Assembly (NCBI RefSeq): GCF_001650735.1
Contig: NZ_LXVY01000029.1
Location: 45,367 to 109,366 of the forward strand
DNA from: Sphingomonas sp. TDK1
GTDB lineage: Bacteria > Pseudomonadota > Alphaproteobacteria > Sphingomonadales > Sphingomonadaceae
Length of the DNA stretch: 64,000 nucleotides
Direction: 5' to 3'
In this document: positions 35,137 to 43,036 of the stretch, one piece after another
Layout: every line of letters begins with the position of its first letter
How positions within the stretch are numbered: position 1 is the stretch's first letter
Position numbers and translations under genes: made by a program
The notes under the pieces: generated by a model
What the model saw: only the letters and a program-made list of their open reading frames with translations
Told to the model about the DNA's origin: nothing
The model's database searches: none

Positions 35137-35220
35137 TCCCGCGCCGATGGCGCTCGCTGGCCATCCGCGCTAAGGCGAGCGCTTCCACCTCTTCCAAATC
35201 GCAGGCAGTTCGGGTTCACC

Positions 35221-35964
35221 ATGGCAGGCCATTCCAAATTCAAGAACATCATGCACCGCAAGGGCGCGCAGGATAAGAAGCGCTCGGCGATGTTCTCCAA
35301 GCTCAGCCGCGAAATCACCGTGGCGGCAAAGATGGGTCTGGCGGACCCGGACATGAACCCGCGCCTGCGCGCCGCGATCAACGCCGCCAAGGCGCAGTCG
35401 ATGCCCAAGGACAATATCCAGCGCGCGATCGACAAGGCGAGCAAGGGCGAGGGCGATAACTACGAAGAGATTCGCTACGAGGGCTTCGGCCCGGCGGGCG
35501 TCTCGCTGATCATCGAGGCGCTGACCGACAACCGCAATCGCACCGCGACCAACGTGCGCACTGCGGTGTCGAAGAACGGCGGCAACCTCGGCACCGCCGG
35601 TTCGGTAAGCCATGGCTTCGATCGCCTGGGCCTGATCTCCTATCCGCCGAGCGCCGGCGACGCCGAGAAAGTGTTCGAGGCGGCGCTGGAAGCGGGCGCC
35701 GAGGACGTCACCAGCAGCGAGGACGGCCACGAGATCTGGACCGGCCAGGGCGAGCTGCACGAAGTCGCCAAGGCGCTGGAGCCGGTGCTCGGCGAGTCCG
35801 AGGGCGCGAAGCTCGCCTGGCGGCCGCAGACGATGGTGACGGTGGGCGCGGACGATGCCGCGACGCTGTTCAAGCTGCTCGACGCGCTGGATGACGACGA
35901 CGACGTCCAGACGGTTTGGGGGAATTACGAGATCCCTGACGACGTGATGGAGAAGCTGGGCTAA
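35221..35964 (+). CDS. yebC: YebC/PmpR-family translation or DNA-binding factor
   Basis: The 247-residue protein begins MAGHSKFKNIMHRKGAQD, the family hallmark, and keeps the three-domain YebC layout with acidic surface segments near the C-terminus (ALDDDDDVQTVWGNYEIPDD). Members were first described as transcription regulators; recent work on the family links it to relief of ribosome stalling at proline runs. It normally precedes ruvC, as here, but a repeat-bounded DUF559 gene separates the two. Confidence 0.95.
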   Translation: MAGHSKFKNIMHRKGAQDKKRSAMFSKLSREITVAAKMGLADPDMNPRLRAAINAAKAQSMPKDNIQRAIDKASKGEGDNYEEIRYEGFGPAGVSLIIEALTDNRNRTATNVRTAVSKNGGNLGTAGSVSHGFDRLGLISYPPSAGDAEKVFEAALEAGAEDVTSSEDGHEIWTGQGELHEVAKALEPVLGESEGAKLAWRPQTMVTVGADDAATLFKLLDALDDDDDVQTVWGNYEIPDDVMEKLG

Positions 35965-35977
35965 GCTGGCGATCTAC

Positions 35978-36013
35978 TAGCCCCTCCCCTTCAGGGGAGG
36001 GGTTGGGGTGGGG
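35978..36013. repeat. left 36-bp inverted repeat of the DUF559 element
   Basis: The 36 bases from TAGCCCCTCCCCTTCAGGGG to GGTTGGGGTGGGG are the exact reverse complement of 36431-36466. The first 24 form a hairpin. The identical 36-bp arm occurs at 53552-53587. It begins 13 bases after the yebC stop. Confidence 0.95.
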
Positions 36014-36073
36014 ACTGGCAGAGTAGCCAAGCGGCCCGCTGGTGGTACATCCTGTCTCCGAGGGAGGGCAGGG

Positions 36074-36475
36074 ATGGTCACCGAAGCCGAGCTATACGCC
36101 CGAGCGCGCGAAATGCGGCGCAATCCAACCGAGCTGGAGAAGCGCCTGTGGCGCCACCTCTCCAATACCCAGCTCGGGCACAAATTCCGCCGGCAGCAGG
36201 TGGTGTTCCCCTATATCTGCGACTTCTTCTGCCCCGCGAAAGGGCTGGCGATCGAAGTGGATGGCGACACGCATGATCCCGGGCGCGACGAACGACGCGA
36301 CGCCTACCTTCTAAGCCAAGGATTTCTCGCCCTGCATTTCTCGAACTACGAGGTTTTCGACAATATCGACGGCGTGCTCGCAGTGATCGTCGAGGCACTC
36401 AAAACCCGTTCGGATCGCTGGTCCGCCATGCCCCACCCCAACCCCTCCCCTGAAGGGGAGGGGCTAGGCTCGTGA
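36074..36475 (+). CDS. DUF559 endonuclease-fold protein inside a repeat element
   Basis: The 133-residue protein is a DUF559 member, of the restriction-endonuclease-like (Vsr-related) fold. Key parts are MRRNPTELEKRLWRHL near residue 14, HKFRRQQVVFPYICDFFCP near 36, with Asp in ICDF, and AIEVDGDTHDP near 60, where E-x-D looks catalytic. The last 15 residues (MPHPNPSPEGEGLGS) are encoded by the right inverted repeat, not by a conserved domain. ATG 36074 follows GGAGGGCAGG. The stop overlaps the ruvC GTG (GTGA). The gene lies between perfect 36-bp inverted repeats in the yebC-ruvC gap. Confidence 0.88.
   Translation: MVTEAELYARAREMRRNPTELEKRLWRHLSNTQLGHKFRRQQVVFPYICDFFCPAKGLAIEVDGDTHDPGRDERRDAYLLSQGFLALHFSNYEVFDNIDGVLAVIVEALKTRSDRWSAMPHPNPSPEGEGLGS
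36431..36466. repeat. right 36-bp inverted repeat of the DUF559 element
   Basis: CCCCACCCCAACCCCTCCCC followed by TGAAGGGGAGGGGCTA is the perfect inverse of 35978-36013. It encodes the C-terminus of the DUF559 protein, and its GGGGAGGGG run lies about 10 bases before the ruvC GTG, where a ribosome-binding site is expected. Confidence 0.95.
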
Positions 36476-36960
36476 TCATCCTCGGCCTCGATCCCGGCCT
36501 TGGCACTACCGGCTGGGGGCTCATTCGCGCCGAGGGAAACCGCCTTGGCCATGTCGCGCATGGCAAGCTCGTTACCGACACCAAGGCAGAGCTCCCCCGC
36601 CGGCTCGCCCATCTCGATGCGATGCTCGCCGCGCTGATTGCCGATCATGCCCCCGAGGCGGCGGCGGTCGAGGAAGTGTTCGTCAATTCCAACGCGCAGT
36701 CGACGCTCAAGCTCGGCCAGGCGCGCGGGGTGGTGCTGTGCGCCGCGGCGCGGGTGGGGATCGACGTGGGCGAGTATAAGCCGAGCACGGTCAAGAAGTC
36801 CGTCGTCGGGGTTGGCAATGCCGACAAGGAGCAGGTCCATGCGATGGTCTCGCGGCTGCTGCCGGGGGTGAAGATCGTCGGCGCCGATGCTGCCGACGCG
36901 CTCGCGGTGGCGATCTGCCATGCGCACCATCTGGCGAGTGCACGGTTCGGGGTTCGGTAG
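36472..36960 (+). CDS. ruvC: crossover junction endodeoxyribonuclease RuvC
   Basis: The 162-residue Holliday-junction resolvase is complete: ILGLDPGLGTTGWG at the start with the first catalytic Asp, VEEVFVNSN near residue 65 with the second acidic residue, and DAADALAVAICHAHH near 140 with the last two. It cleaves junctions as a dimer together with RuvAB. The start is GTG, overlapping the DUF559 stop. ruvA and ruvB, which usually follow, are absent; an intergenic repeat and convergent sdhA come next. Confidence 0.95.
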   Translation: MIILGLDPGLGTTGWGLIRAEGNRLGHVAHGKLVTDTKAELPRRLAHLDAMLAALIADHAPEAAAVEEVFVNSNAQSTLKLGQARGVVLCAAARVGIDVGEYKPSTVKKSVVGVGNADKEQVHAMVSRLLPGVKIVGADAADALAVAICHAHHLASARFGVR

Positions 36961-36978
36961 CGGGACCTTCGCAATGCT

Positions 36979-37075
36979 CGTCATCCCGGCGAAAGCCGGG
37001 ATCCAGACGCCTCTTGCTATCAGCAGGGACCGGAGCGGAGACCCCAATGGATCCCGACTTTCGTCGGGATGACGG
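36979..37075. repeat. dispersed GGATCCCGG-type palindrome (copy 2)
   Basis: CGTCATCCCGGCGAAAGCCG starts the element and CCGACTTTCGTCGGGATGACG ends it, in inverted orientation; each half is also a small hairpin. The inner GGAGACCCCAATGGATCCCG is shared exactly with the copy at 60990-61087. Confidence 0.88.
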
Positions 37076-37107
37076 CTCGGGGGTGCCTGCGCACTATCCG
37101 CAAACAA

Positions 37108-37137
37108 AAAGGCCGGAGCGTCGCCGCCCCGGCCTTT
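37108..37137 (-). terminator. terminator of the sdhCDA operon
   Basis: AAAGGCCGG (37108-37116) pairs with CCGGCCTTT (37129-37137). On the minus strand a run of T follows (AACAAAAA on the plus strand), 24 bases after the sdhA stop. It is a standard rho-independent terminator. Confidence 0.85.
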
Positions 37138-37160
37138 CCGAAACCCATCGGGTCAGCGGA

Positions 37161-38963
37161 TCAATACACCCGCTTCTTCGGCTTGATATACTCGATCGCG
37201 TCGGTGAGCGTGTAGTCGTGGACCGGGCGGTAATCGAGCTCGGTCTTGCCGCCCTTGCCGCCCCAGCCGTCGAACGTCGCGATGGTGTGCTTCATCCAGC
37301 CGGCATCGTCGCGCTCGGGGAAGTCCTCGTGCATGTGCGCGCCGCGGCTTTCCTTGCGGTTGATCGCGCTGCGGATCGTCACCATCGCCTGGCCGAGCAG
37401 GTTGTCCAGCTCGAGCGTCTCGACGAGATCGGTGTTCCAGATCAGCGAGCGATCGCTGACATGGACGTCCTGCAGGCCCGCATAGACCTGGTCCATGTGC
37501 GCCACGCCCTCGGCCATCAGCTCCTCGGTGCGGAACACGGCGCAGTGGCGCTGCATCGTCTTCTGCATGTCGGCGCGCAGCTGCGACGTGCGGGTGCCGC
37601 CGTTCGCATTGCGGAAGTGATCCAGACGGCCCAGCGCCAGCGCTTCCGAATCCTTCGGCAGCGGGTGGTGCGGGGTGTTCGGCTTCAGGATGTCGACGAT
37701 CCGCTTGCCGGTCGCGCGACCGAACACGACGAGGTCGATCAGCGAGTTGGAGCCGAGGCGGTTTGCGCCGTGCACCGACACGCAGGCCGCTTCGCCGACC
37801 GCGAACAGGCCGGGGACCACCGCATCCGGATTGCCATCCTTCAGATGGACGACTTCGCCGTGATAATTGGTCGGGATGCCGCCCATATTATAGTGGACGG
37901 TCGGCACCACCGGCAGCGGCTGGCGAGTGAGGTCGACGCCGGCGAAGACCTTGCCGGTCTCGGTGATGCCGGGCAGGCGCTCGTGCAGGATCTTCGGGTC
38001 GATATGGTTCAGGTGAAGGTAGATATGGTCCTTCTCCTTGCCCACGCCGCGGCCTTCGCGGATCTCCATCGCCATCGAGCGCGACACGACGTCGCGGCTG
38101 GCGAGATCCTTGGCGGACGGTGCGTAGCGCTCCATGAAGCGCTCACCCTCGGAATTGGTGAGATAGCCGCCTTCGCCGCGCGCACCCTCGGTGATCAGCA
38201 CGCCCGCGCCGTAGATGCCGGTCGGGTGGAACTGGACGAACTCCATGTCCTGCAGCGGCAGGCCGGCGCGGAGCACCATCGCGTTACCGTCGCCGGTGCA
38301 GGTGTGCGCCGAGGTGGCCGACTGGTAGACACGGCCATAGCCGCCGGTCGCCAGCACCACCGCATGGCTGCGGAAGCGGTGGATCGAGCCGTCTTCCATG
38401 CACAGCGCGATCACGCCGCGGCACTCGCCATTTTCCATGATCAGGTCGAGCGCGAAATATTCGATGAAGAAGTCCGCGTCGTACTTCAGGCTCTGCTGGT
38501 AGAGCGTGTGCAGCATCGCATGGCCGGTACGGTCCGCCGCAGCGCAGGTGCGCTGCGCGGGCGGGCCTTCGCCCATGTTCTGCATCATGCCGCCGAACGG
38601 GCGCTGGTAGATCTTGCCTTCGTCGGTGCGGCTGAACGGCATGCCGGCATGCTCGAGCTCGTAAACCGCGGCCGGGGCCTCGCGGGTCAGATACTCGATC
38701 GCGTCCTGGTCGCCGAGCCAGTCGGAGCCCTTGACGGTGTCGTACATGTGCCAGGTCCAGTGGTCCGGACCCATGTTGCCGAGGCTGGCGGCGATGCCGC
38801 CCTGCGCCGCCACGGTGTGGCTGCGGGTGGGGAACACCTTGGTGATGCAGGCGGTCTTGAGGCCCGACTGCGCCACTTCCATCACCGCGCGGAGGCCCGA
38901 GCCGCCCGCGCCGACGACGACGGTGTCATAGATGTGATCGATGATCTTGTAGGCGGCGGGCAT
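37161..38963 (-). CDS. sdhA: succinate dehydrogenase flavoprotein subunit
   Basis: The 600-residue subunit binds covalent FAD and oxidises succinate to fumarate at the inner face of the cytoplasmic membrane. The dinucleotide motif VVVGAGGSGLRA is near residue 15 and the FAD-linking His is in TRSHTVAAQGG near 48; active-site segments HPTGIYGAG and GEAACVSVHGANRLGSNSL follow. Length and motifs match mitochondrial-type SdhA. The start overlaps the sdhD stop (TGATG). A terminator follows, so sdhB is not in this operon. Confidence 0.97.
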   Translation of the reverse strand: MPAAYKIIDHIYDTVVVGAGGSGLRAVMEVAQSGLKTACITKVFPTRSHTVAAQGGIAASLGNMGPDHWTWHMYDTVKGSDWLGDQDAIEYLTREAPAAVYELEHAGMPFSRTDEGKIYQRPFGGMMQNMGEGPPAQRTCAAADRTGHAMLHTLYQQSLKYDADFFIEYFALDLIMENGECRGVIALCMEDGSIHRFRSHAVVLATGGYGRVYQSATSAHTCTGDGNAMVLRAGLPLQDMEFVQFHPTGIYGAGVLITEGARGEGGYLTNSEGERFMERYAPSAKDLASRDVVSRSMAMEIREGRGVGKEKDHIYLHLNHIDPKILHERLPGITETGKVFAGVDLTRQPLPVVPTVHYNMGGIPTNYHGEVVHLKDGNPDAVVPGLFAVGEAACVSVHGANRLGSNSLIDLVVFGRATGKRIVDILKPNTPHHPLPKDSEALALGRLDHFRNANGGTRTSQLRADMQKTMQRHCAVFRTEELMAEGVAHMDQVYAGLQDVHVSDRSLIWNTDLVETLELDNLLGQAMVTIRSAINRKESRGAHMHEDFPERDDAGWMKHTIATFDGWGGKGGKTELDYRPVHDYTLTDAIEYIKPKKRVY

Positions 38964-39355
38964 CAGGCGGCCACTCCGGTGGTGGTGAAGGCGATCTTCA
39001 GGATGGCGAAGATCGCGAGCACGCGGACGGTGATCGTGAAATATTCGAGCAGGACCAGCAGCACGAAGCGGCTTTCGTCGTGCTGATAGTCCTCGATCAC
39101 GACCTGCAGGCCGTGACGGAAGTGGAAGGTGACGCTGAGCACCAGGAGGATCAGCGGCACAGCGACCAGCGGCTGGGCGATCCAGGCCTGCATCGTCGCA
39201 TAGTCATAGGCCGGCAGCAGGGCGATCGAGACGATCAGCCACAGTACCAGCAGCAGGTTGGATCCGGCGGAAACCTTGTGCTTCCACCATTCGCCCGCGC
39301 CTTCATGCGCGGAGCCGAGGCCGCGGACGCGACCGAGCCGGGTGCCGTTACCCAT
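38963..39355 (-). CDS. sdhD: succinate dehydrogenase membrane anchor subunit
   Basis: The 130-residue protein has three transmembrane helices (about 30-48, 58-78 and 100-125) and the heme-ligand candidate His in SVTFHFRHGLQVVIEDY near residue 80. With SdhC it anchors the complex and forms the ubiquinone site. ATG 39355 lies within the end of sdhC, an 8-base overlap, and the stop overlaps the sdhA start. The family is variable in sequence, so identification leans on context. Confidence 0.92.
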   Translation of the reverse strand: MGNGTRLGRVRGLGSAHEGAGEWWKHKVSAGSNLLLVLWLIVSIALLPAYDYATMQAWIAQPLVAVPLILLVLSVTFHFRHGLQVVIEDYQHDESRFVLLVLLEYFTITVRVLAIFAILKIAFTTTGVAA

Positions 39356-39770
39356 GGGCCTTCTCCAGAAGCACGACCCAGAAGATCGCAGTGGCGAGGA
39401 TGCTGACCGCGAAGGTGGTGAGCGCGCTGCGCTTGTTCGCGCGCAACTCGAAATTCGCGCCTGCATCCAGGAAGAGGTGGCGGACGCCCGAGGCCATGTG
39501 CTGGAAGAAGGACAGGCTCAATCCGATCCCGACGACATAGCCGAGGATGTTGAGCTGGCCGTTCTGCAGCGTGAACACGTCCAGGAACGTCGCATAGGCA
39601 TCGGGGCCATAGGCGAGCGCGACCAGCCACCAGACGAACAGCCCGGTGCCCACGGTCGCCATGCCGGAGCCCGTGGCGCGGTGAATGATCGAGACCGCCA
39701 TGTGCGGTCCCCATTTGTAGATGCCGAGATGCGGCGACAGCGGTCGTGCCGTGTTGCGGACGTTGGCCAA
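39348..39770 (-). CDS. sdhC: succinate dehydrogenase cytochrome b556 subunit
   Basis: The 140-residue protein has the SdhC signatures RPLSPHLGIYKW near residue 9 and SIIHRATGSGM near 27 (quinone-site Ser/Arg), plus HMASGVRHLFLD near 90 with the heme His. Three membrane helices are predicted. The start is TTG at 39770, 8 bases after AAAGGA; no ATG lies in the right place. It is the first gene of sdhCDA. Confidence 0.93.
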   Translation of the reverse strand: MANVRNTARPLSPHLGIYKWGPHMAVSIIHRATGSGMATVGTGLFVWWLVALAYGPDAYATFLDVFTLQNGQLNILGYVVGIGLSLSFFQHMASGVRHLFLDAGANFELRANKRSALTTFAVSILATAIFWVVLLEKAHG

Positions 39771-39980
39771 CGATAAATCCTTTCGGTCGACGCGGGCTTC
39801 CTTAATCCCGCCAGACGAGGATGCAAGACGGATTGCCCTTAGGTTCAGCCGGGCGGTGCGCGCAAGATGTTGCGGAGCGGCAATGGCACACAGGCTCCTA
39901 ACCGCCTCTTAACCACTGGCCCGGCATAGCTTGTGGTCGACGCGGCCGAAGCGCGGCCGCCGACCGGGGATAAAAAGTAC

Positions 39981-41351
39981 GTGAGCGATTCGGTTTCCAC
40001 CCAGGCGCTTGCCGCCGCCGGCACGATGAGCGCGCGGATCGACGTGGCGGCGCGGCTGCATGTGTTCGACTTCGAAGGCTCGCTGCAGCAGTCGAGCCGC
40101 GAGTGCTGGGATATTCTGGAACCCGAAATTGAAGGCGTCTCGGCCGCCTATTGGCACCAATGGGTCCGCTGCTTCCCCGAAGAACGCGATTGGGCGCCCT
40201 CCGATACGGCGAAGATGATCGATGTGGGCGTGGTATTCCTGCGCAACCGCTTTCTGGAGACGACGGGCAAGACCTGGATCGAGTCGATCGAGCGTTCGGT
40301 CGCCGCAGCCTATGAAAAGGGCGTGCCGCCGATGGCGCTGCTCTCGATGATCAGCGCGAGTGACCGCGCCGCGCTGGAAGTGCTGATCCGCCGGGTCGGC
40401 GGGATCGATCCGCGGCTGCCGGCGCTGGTGGATACGCTGATGCGCCTGTCAGCGCTGGAAGCGGACATCACGGTGGAAATCTACAACATGTACCGCGAAC
40501 ACAGCGCCCAAGTGGCGCGCGACCGGCTGGCGAGCGAGTTCCGCGACTCGATCGGCGCAACGGTGGAGCAGGCGTCGCGCGGCGGCGAGGAACTGCGCGA
40601 TCAGGCGGTGCATACTTCCGCTTCGGCGCGTGGCATGCTGGGCAAGGCGAGCGAAGTGGCCGCGGCGGCGGAACAGTCCGCGGTGGCGATGCGCGAGGCC
40701 GCGATGACCGCCGCCGGCCTGATCCGCGCGATCGAGGATGCGCGTACCGAAGTGGAAGCGGCGGCGGCAATCGCGACCCGCGCTTCGGGCCAGGCGACCG
40801 ATGCCGTCGGCATGAGCGAGATGCTGTCGGAGCACGCCAAGTCGATCGAATCGATTCTCGGCCTCATCCGCGACATCGCGGGGCAGACCAATCTGCTGGC
40901 GCTCAACGCCACGATCGAGGCGGCGCGGGCGGGCGATGCCGGGCGCGGCTTCGCGGTGGTGGCGCAGGAAGTGAAGAGCCTCGCCAGCCAGACCGCGCGG
41001 GCGACCGACGATATCGCCGCCAAGATCGCCGCGATCCAGTCCGCGACGCGCTCCACGGTGGCAACCAATGCCTCGATCCGTGAGACCGTCTCTGAGGTGC
41101 AGGAAAGCGCCAACCGCATCCGCACCGCGATGGAAGTGCAGGCACAAACCGTCACGGCGATCACCGCGGCGGTCGATGAAACCGCGCTGGCGGCAGACTC
41201 GATGTCGGCGACGATCGGGGCGATTCGCGAGGATACCAAGAGCGTCACCAGTGAGATCGACACGCTCCAGCACGATGTGACCGAAGTGGACGATCGCCTC
41301 AACCAGTTGCGCGCAGCGGCGGAGAGCTTCTCGACGGCGGTGGAGGCATAA
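39981..41351 (+). CDS. soluble methyl-accepting chemotaxis-like protein with globin-sensor-like N-terminus
   Basis: The 456-residue protein has a C-terminal MCP signaling domain with the hairpin tip ESILGLIRDIAGQTNLLALN near the middle, then ATIEAARAGDAGRGFAVVAQ. No transmembrane segment is present, so it is cytosolic. The N-terminal 170 residues are helical and resemble the protoglobin sensor of HemAT-type receptors (AAAYEKGVPPMALLSMISA). Where HemAT has the proximal His four residues before the Gly, this protein has Ala, so heme binding is doubtful. The start is uncertain (GTG 39981 or GTG 39933). No che genes are nearby. Confidence 0.8.
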   Translation: MSDSVSTQALAAAGTMSARIDVAARLHVFDFEGSLQQSSRECWDILEPEIEGVSAAYWHQWVRCFPEERDWAPSDTAKMIDVGVVFLRNRFLETTGKTWIESIERSVAAAYEKGVPPMALLSMISASDRAALEVLIRRVGGIDPRLPALVDTLMRLSALEADITVEIYNMYREHSAQVARDRLASEFRDSIGATVEQASRGGEELRDQAVHTSASARGMLGKASEVAAAAEQSAVAMREAAMTAAGLIRAIEDARTEVEAAAAIATRASGQATDAVGMSEMLSEHAKSIESILGLIRDIAGQTNLLALNATIEAARAGDAGRGFAVVAQEVKSLASQTARATDDIAAKIAAIQSATRSTVATNASIRETVSEVQESANRIRTAMEVQAQTVTAITAAVDETALAADSMSATIGAIREDTKSVTSEIDTLQHDVTEVDDRLNQLRAAAESFSTAVEA

Positions 41352-41506
41352 GCCACTCCGAGCGGGGCCGGTCAGGCCCCGTCGCGTGCAGACGCGCCGC
41401 ACATAGCCGCGCGCGGGCAACGGCTGATCGCGTGTACCGCTGCAACTATTTGGCGATGGCTCGAAATCGTTGTTCCATGGCGAAGCACAGCTTTGGAAGG
41501 CGAGTC

Positions 41507-42262
41507 ATGCGCATTTCTCGAACAGCGATCCTCTTTCTGGCGCTCTTCTCCAGCCCGGTCAGCCTGGCCCAGACGCAGGACTTCACGTTCAATGGCTGGG
41601 CCTGGTCCAACATCATTCCATCGGTGGCGCAGACGGACATCCTCGGGTCCCATCTGCGCCAGTTGCGACAGGAGGACGAGGCGCGTGCCGCTGCTTCCGG
41701 TCGGGCTGCCGGCACCCAGGCCGCACCGGCCGACGCCGTGCGACTGCGCTATGTGCCGTCGAAGGCGCGACGCGACGCGAACATTGCGAGCTTCGTGGCC
41801 AAGACCAGGGCAAGCGATCCGGCGGGTGCGCGCGGCCTGGAGGAACTCGTTGCCAAGGACGACATCATTGCCCGCATTTCGCCGCTGATCAGCCCCTATG
41901 GTCTGCGCATCGACGATGTTGCCGACGCCTATGCCCTTTGGTGGGTCAGCGCCTGGGAGGCGACCCATGGCCGCGACGACACGTTCGACAAGACCACCTA
42001 CCAGGCGGTACGCGCGCAGGCGGCACGTGCGCTGTCGTCGACGCCGGAAATGGCAGCGGCGGACGATCGTGCGAAGCAGCAGCTCGCCGAGGCATTGCTC
42101 ATCCAGTCGGTGCTGCTTGACGCGATGATGGAGCAGACGAAGGCCGATCCGGCCAAACGGGCTCTTGTCGCCAAGGCTGCAGCCAAGGGCGGCCGGGGCA
42201 TGGGGCTGAACCTGACCGCAATGACGCTGACGCCGACGGGCTTCACCGCGGCTGCGCATTGA
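41507..42262 (+). CDS. exported DUF6683-like protein
   Basis: The 251-residue protein has a Sec signal (MRISRTAILFLALFSSPVSLAQ, cleavage near residue 22) and a mature start QDFTFNGWAWSN. The rest is helical with a conserved-looking block YVPSKARRDANIASFVAKTR near 85 and DAYALWWVSAWEATHGR near 145. This layout fits DUF6683, of unknown function. GGAAGG precedes ATG 41507. It stands alone between the chemoreceptor-like gene and an SDR gene. Confidence 0.72.
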   Translation: MRISRTAILFLALFSSPVSLAQTQDFTFNGWAWSNIIPSVAQTDILGSHLRQLRQEDEARAAASGRAAGTQAAPADAVRLRYVPSKARRDANIASFVAKTRASDPAGARGLEELVAKDDIIARISPLISPYGLRIDDVADAYALWWVSAWEATHGRDDTFDKTTYQAVRAQAARALSSTPEMAAADDRAKQQLAEALLIQSVLLDAMMEQTKADPAKRALVAKAAAKGGRGMGLNLTAMTLTPTGFTAAAH

Positions 42263-42331
42263 CGGACACGCAGGATGCCGGCGCGCAGGCCATGGGGTGA
42301 CGCATCCCCATGCCCGCGCTAGGGCAGGGCC

Positions 42332-43036
42332 ATGAAGACCCATATCCTCCTTACCGGCAGCAGCCGGGGCATCGGCGCGGCGACGGCCGCGCTTCTCGGC
42401 GAAGACGACCACGTCCTGCTGGTCGGCCAGGGCACGCGCAGCGGTATCTCCGCCGACTTCACCGACCCCGCCGCACCGCAAGCGTTGTGGGCACAGGCGC
42501 TCGACGCGCTGGGCGGGCGGATCGACGTGCTGATCAACAATGCCGGCATCTTCGAGGCGAATCCGCTCGATGCCGCGCACGACGACTGGGTCGACGGCTG
42601 GGAGCGGACCATGCGCGTCAACCTCACCGCCTCGGCCGAACTTTGCCGTCTTGCCGTGCGGCACTGGCAGGAGCGCGCCAGCGGCGGCCGCATCGTCAAC
42701 GTCGCCAGCCGTGCCGCCTATCGGGGCGACAGCCCGGCGCACTGGCATTATGCCGCGTCCAAGGCGGGCATGGTCGGCATGACCAAGTCGATCGCGCGGG
42801 GCTATGCCGCGCAGGGCATCCTTGCCTTCGCGATTTGCCCGGGCTTCACCATGACCGGCATGGCCGAGGACTATCTGGAAAGCCGTGGCGGCGATAAACT
42901 GCTGGCCGACATTCCGCTCGGCCGGGTTGCGATGCCGGAAGAAATCGCCGCCATCGCTAAATTCTGCGCGCTGGATGCGCCGCCCTCGATGACCGGTGCG
43001 GTGCTCGACGCCAATGGAGCCAGCTATGTCCGCTGA
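42332..43036 (+). CDS. SDR-family NAD(P)-dependent oxidoreductase
   Basis: The 234-residue short-chain dehydrogenase has TGSSRGIG near residue 8, NNAG near 68, Ser in NVASRAAY near 126 and catalytic YAASK near 143, with PGFTMTGMAEDY after it. The N-terminal region is short, so the second beta-strand reads VLLVGQGTRSG. The substrate is unknown. Its end overlaps the prmA start by 11 bases, so the two are co-translated. Confidence 0.9.
   Translation: MKTHILLTGSSRGIGAATAALLGEDDHVLLVGQGTRSGISADFTDPAAPQALWAQALDALGGRIDVLINNAGIFEANPLDAAHDDWVDGWERTMRVNLTASAELCRLAVRHWQERASGGRIVNVASRAAYRGDSPAHWHYAASKAGMVGMTKSIARGYAAQGILAFAICPGFTMTGMAEDYLESRGGDKLLADIPLGRVAMPEEIAAIAKFCALDAPPSMTGAVLDANGASYVR

Noticed and set aside
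36008..36073. An earlier ATG (36008) for the DUF559 gene
   Set aside because: The extra 22 residues are encoded partly by the left repeat and match no DUF559 N-terminus; the ATG at 36074 has a good ribosome site.
35978..36466. Standard insertion sequence
   Set aside because: No DDE, HUH/Y1 or tyrosine recombinase motif is present and no direct target duplication can be seen, so it was not called an IS.
37014..39086. A 690-codon plus-strand open frame across sdhA
   Set aside because: It mirrors the codons of sdhA, shows no family and starts inside an intergenic repeat.
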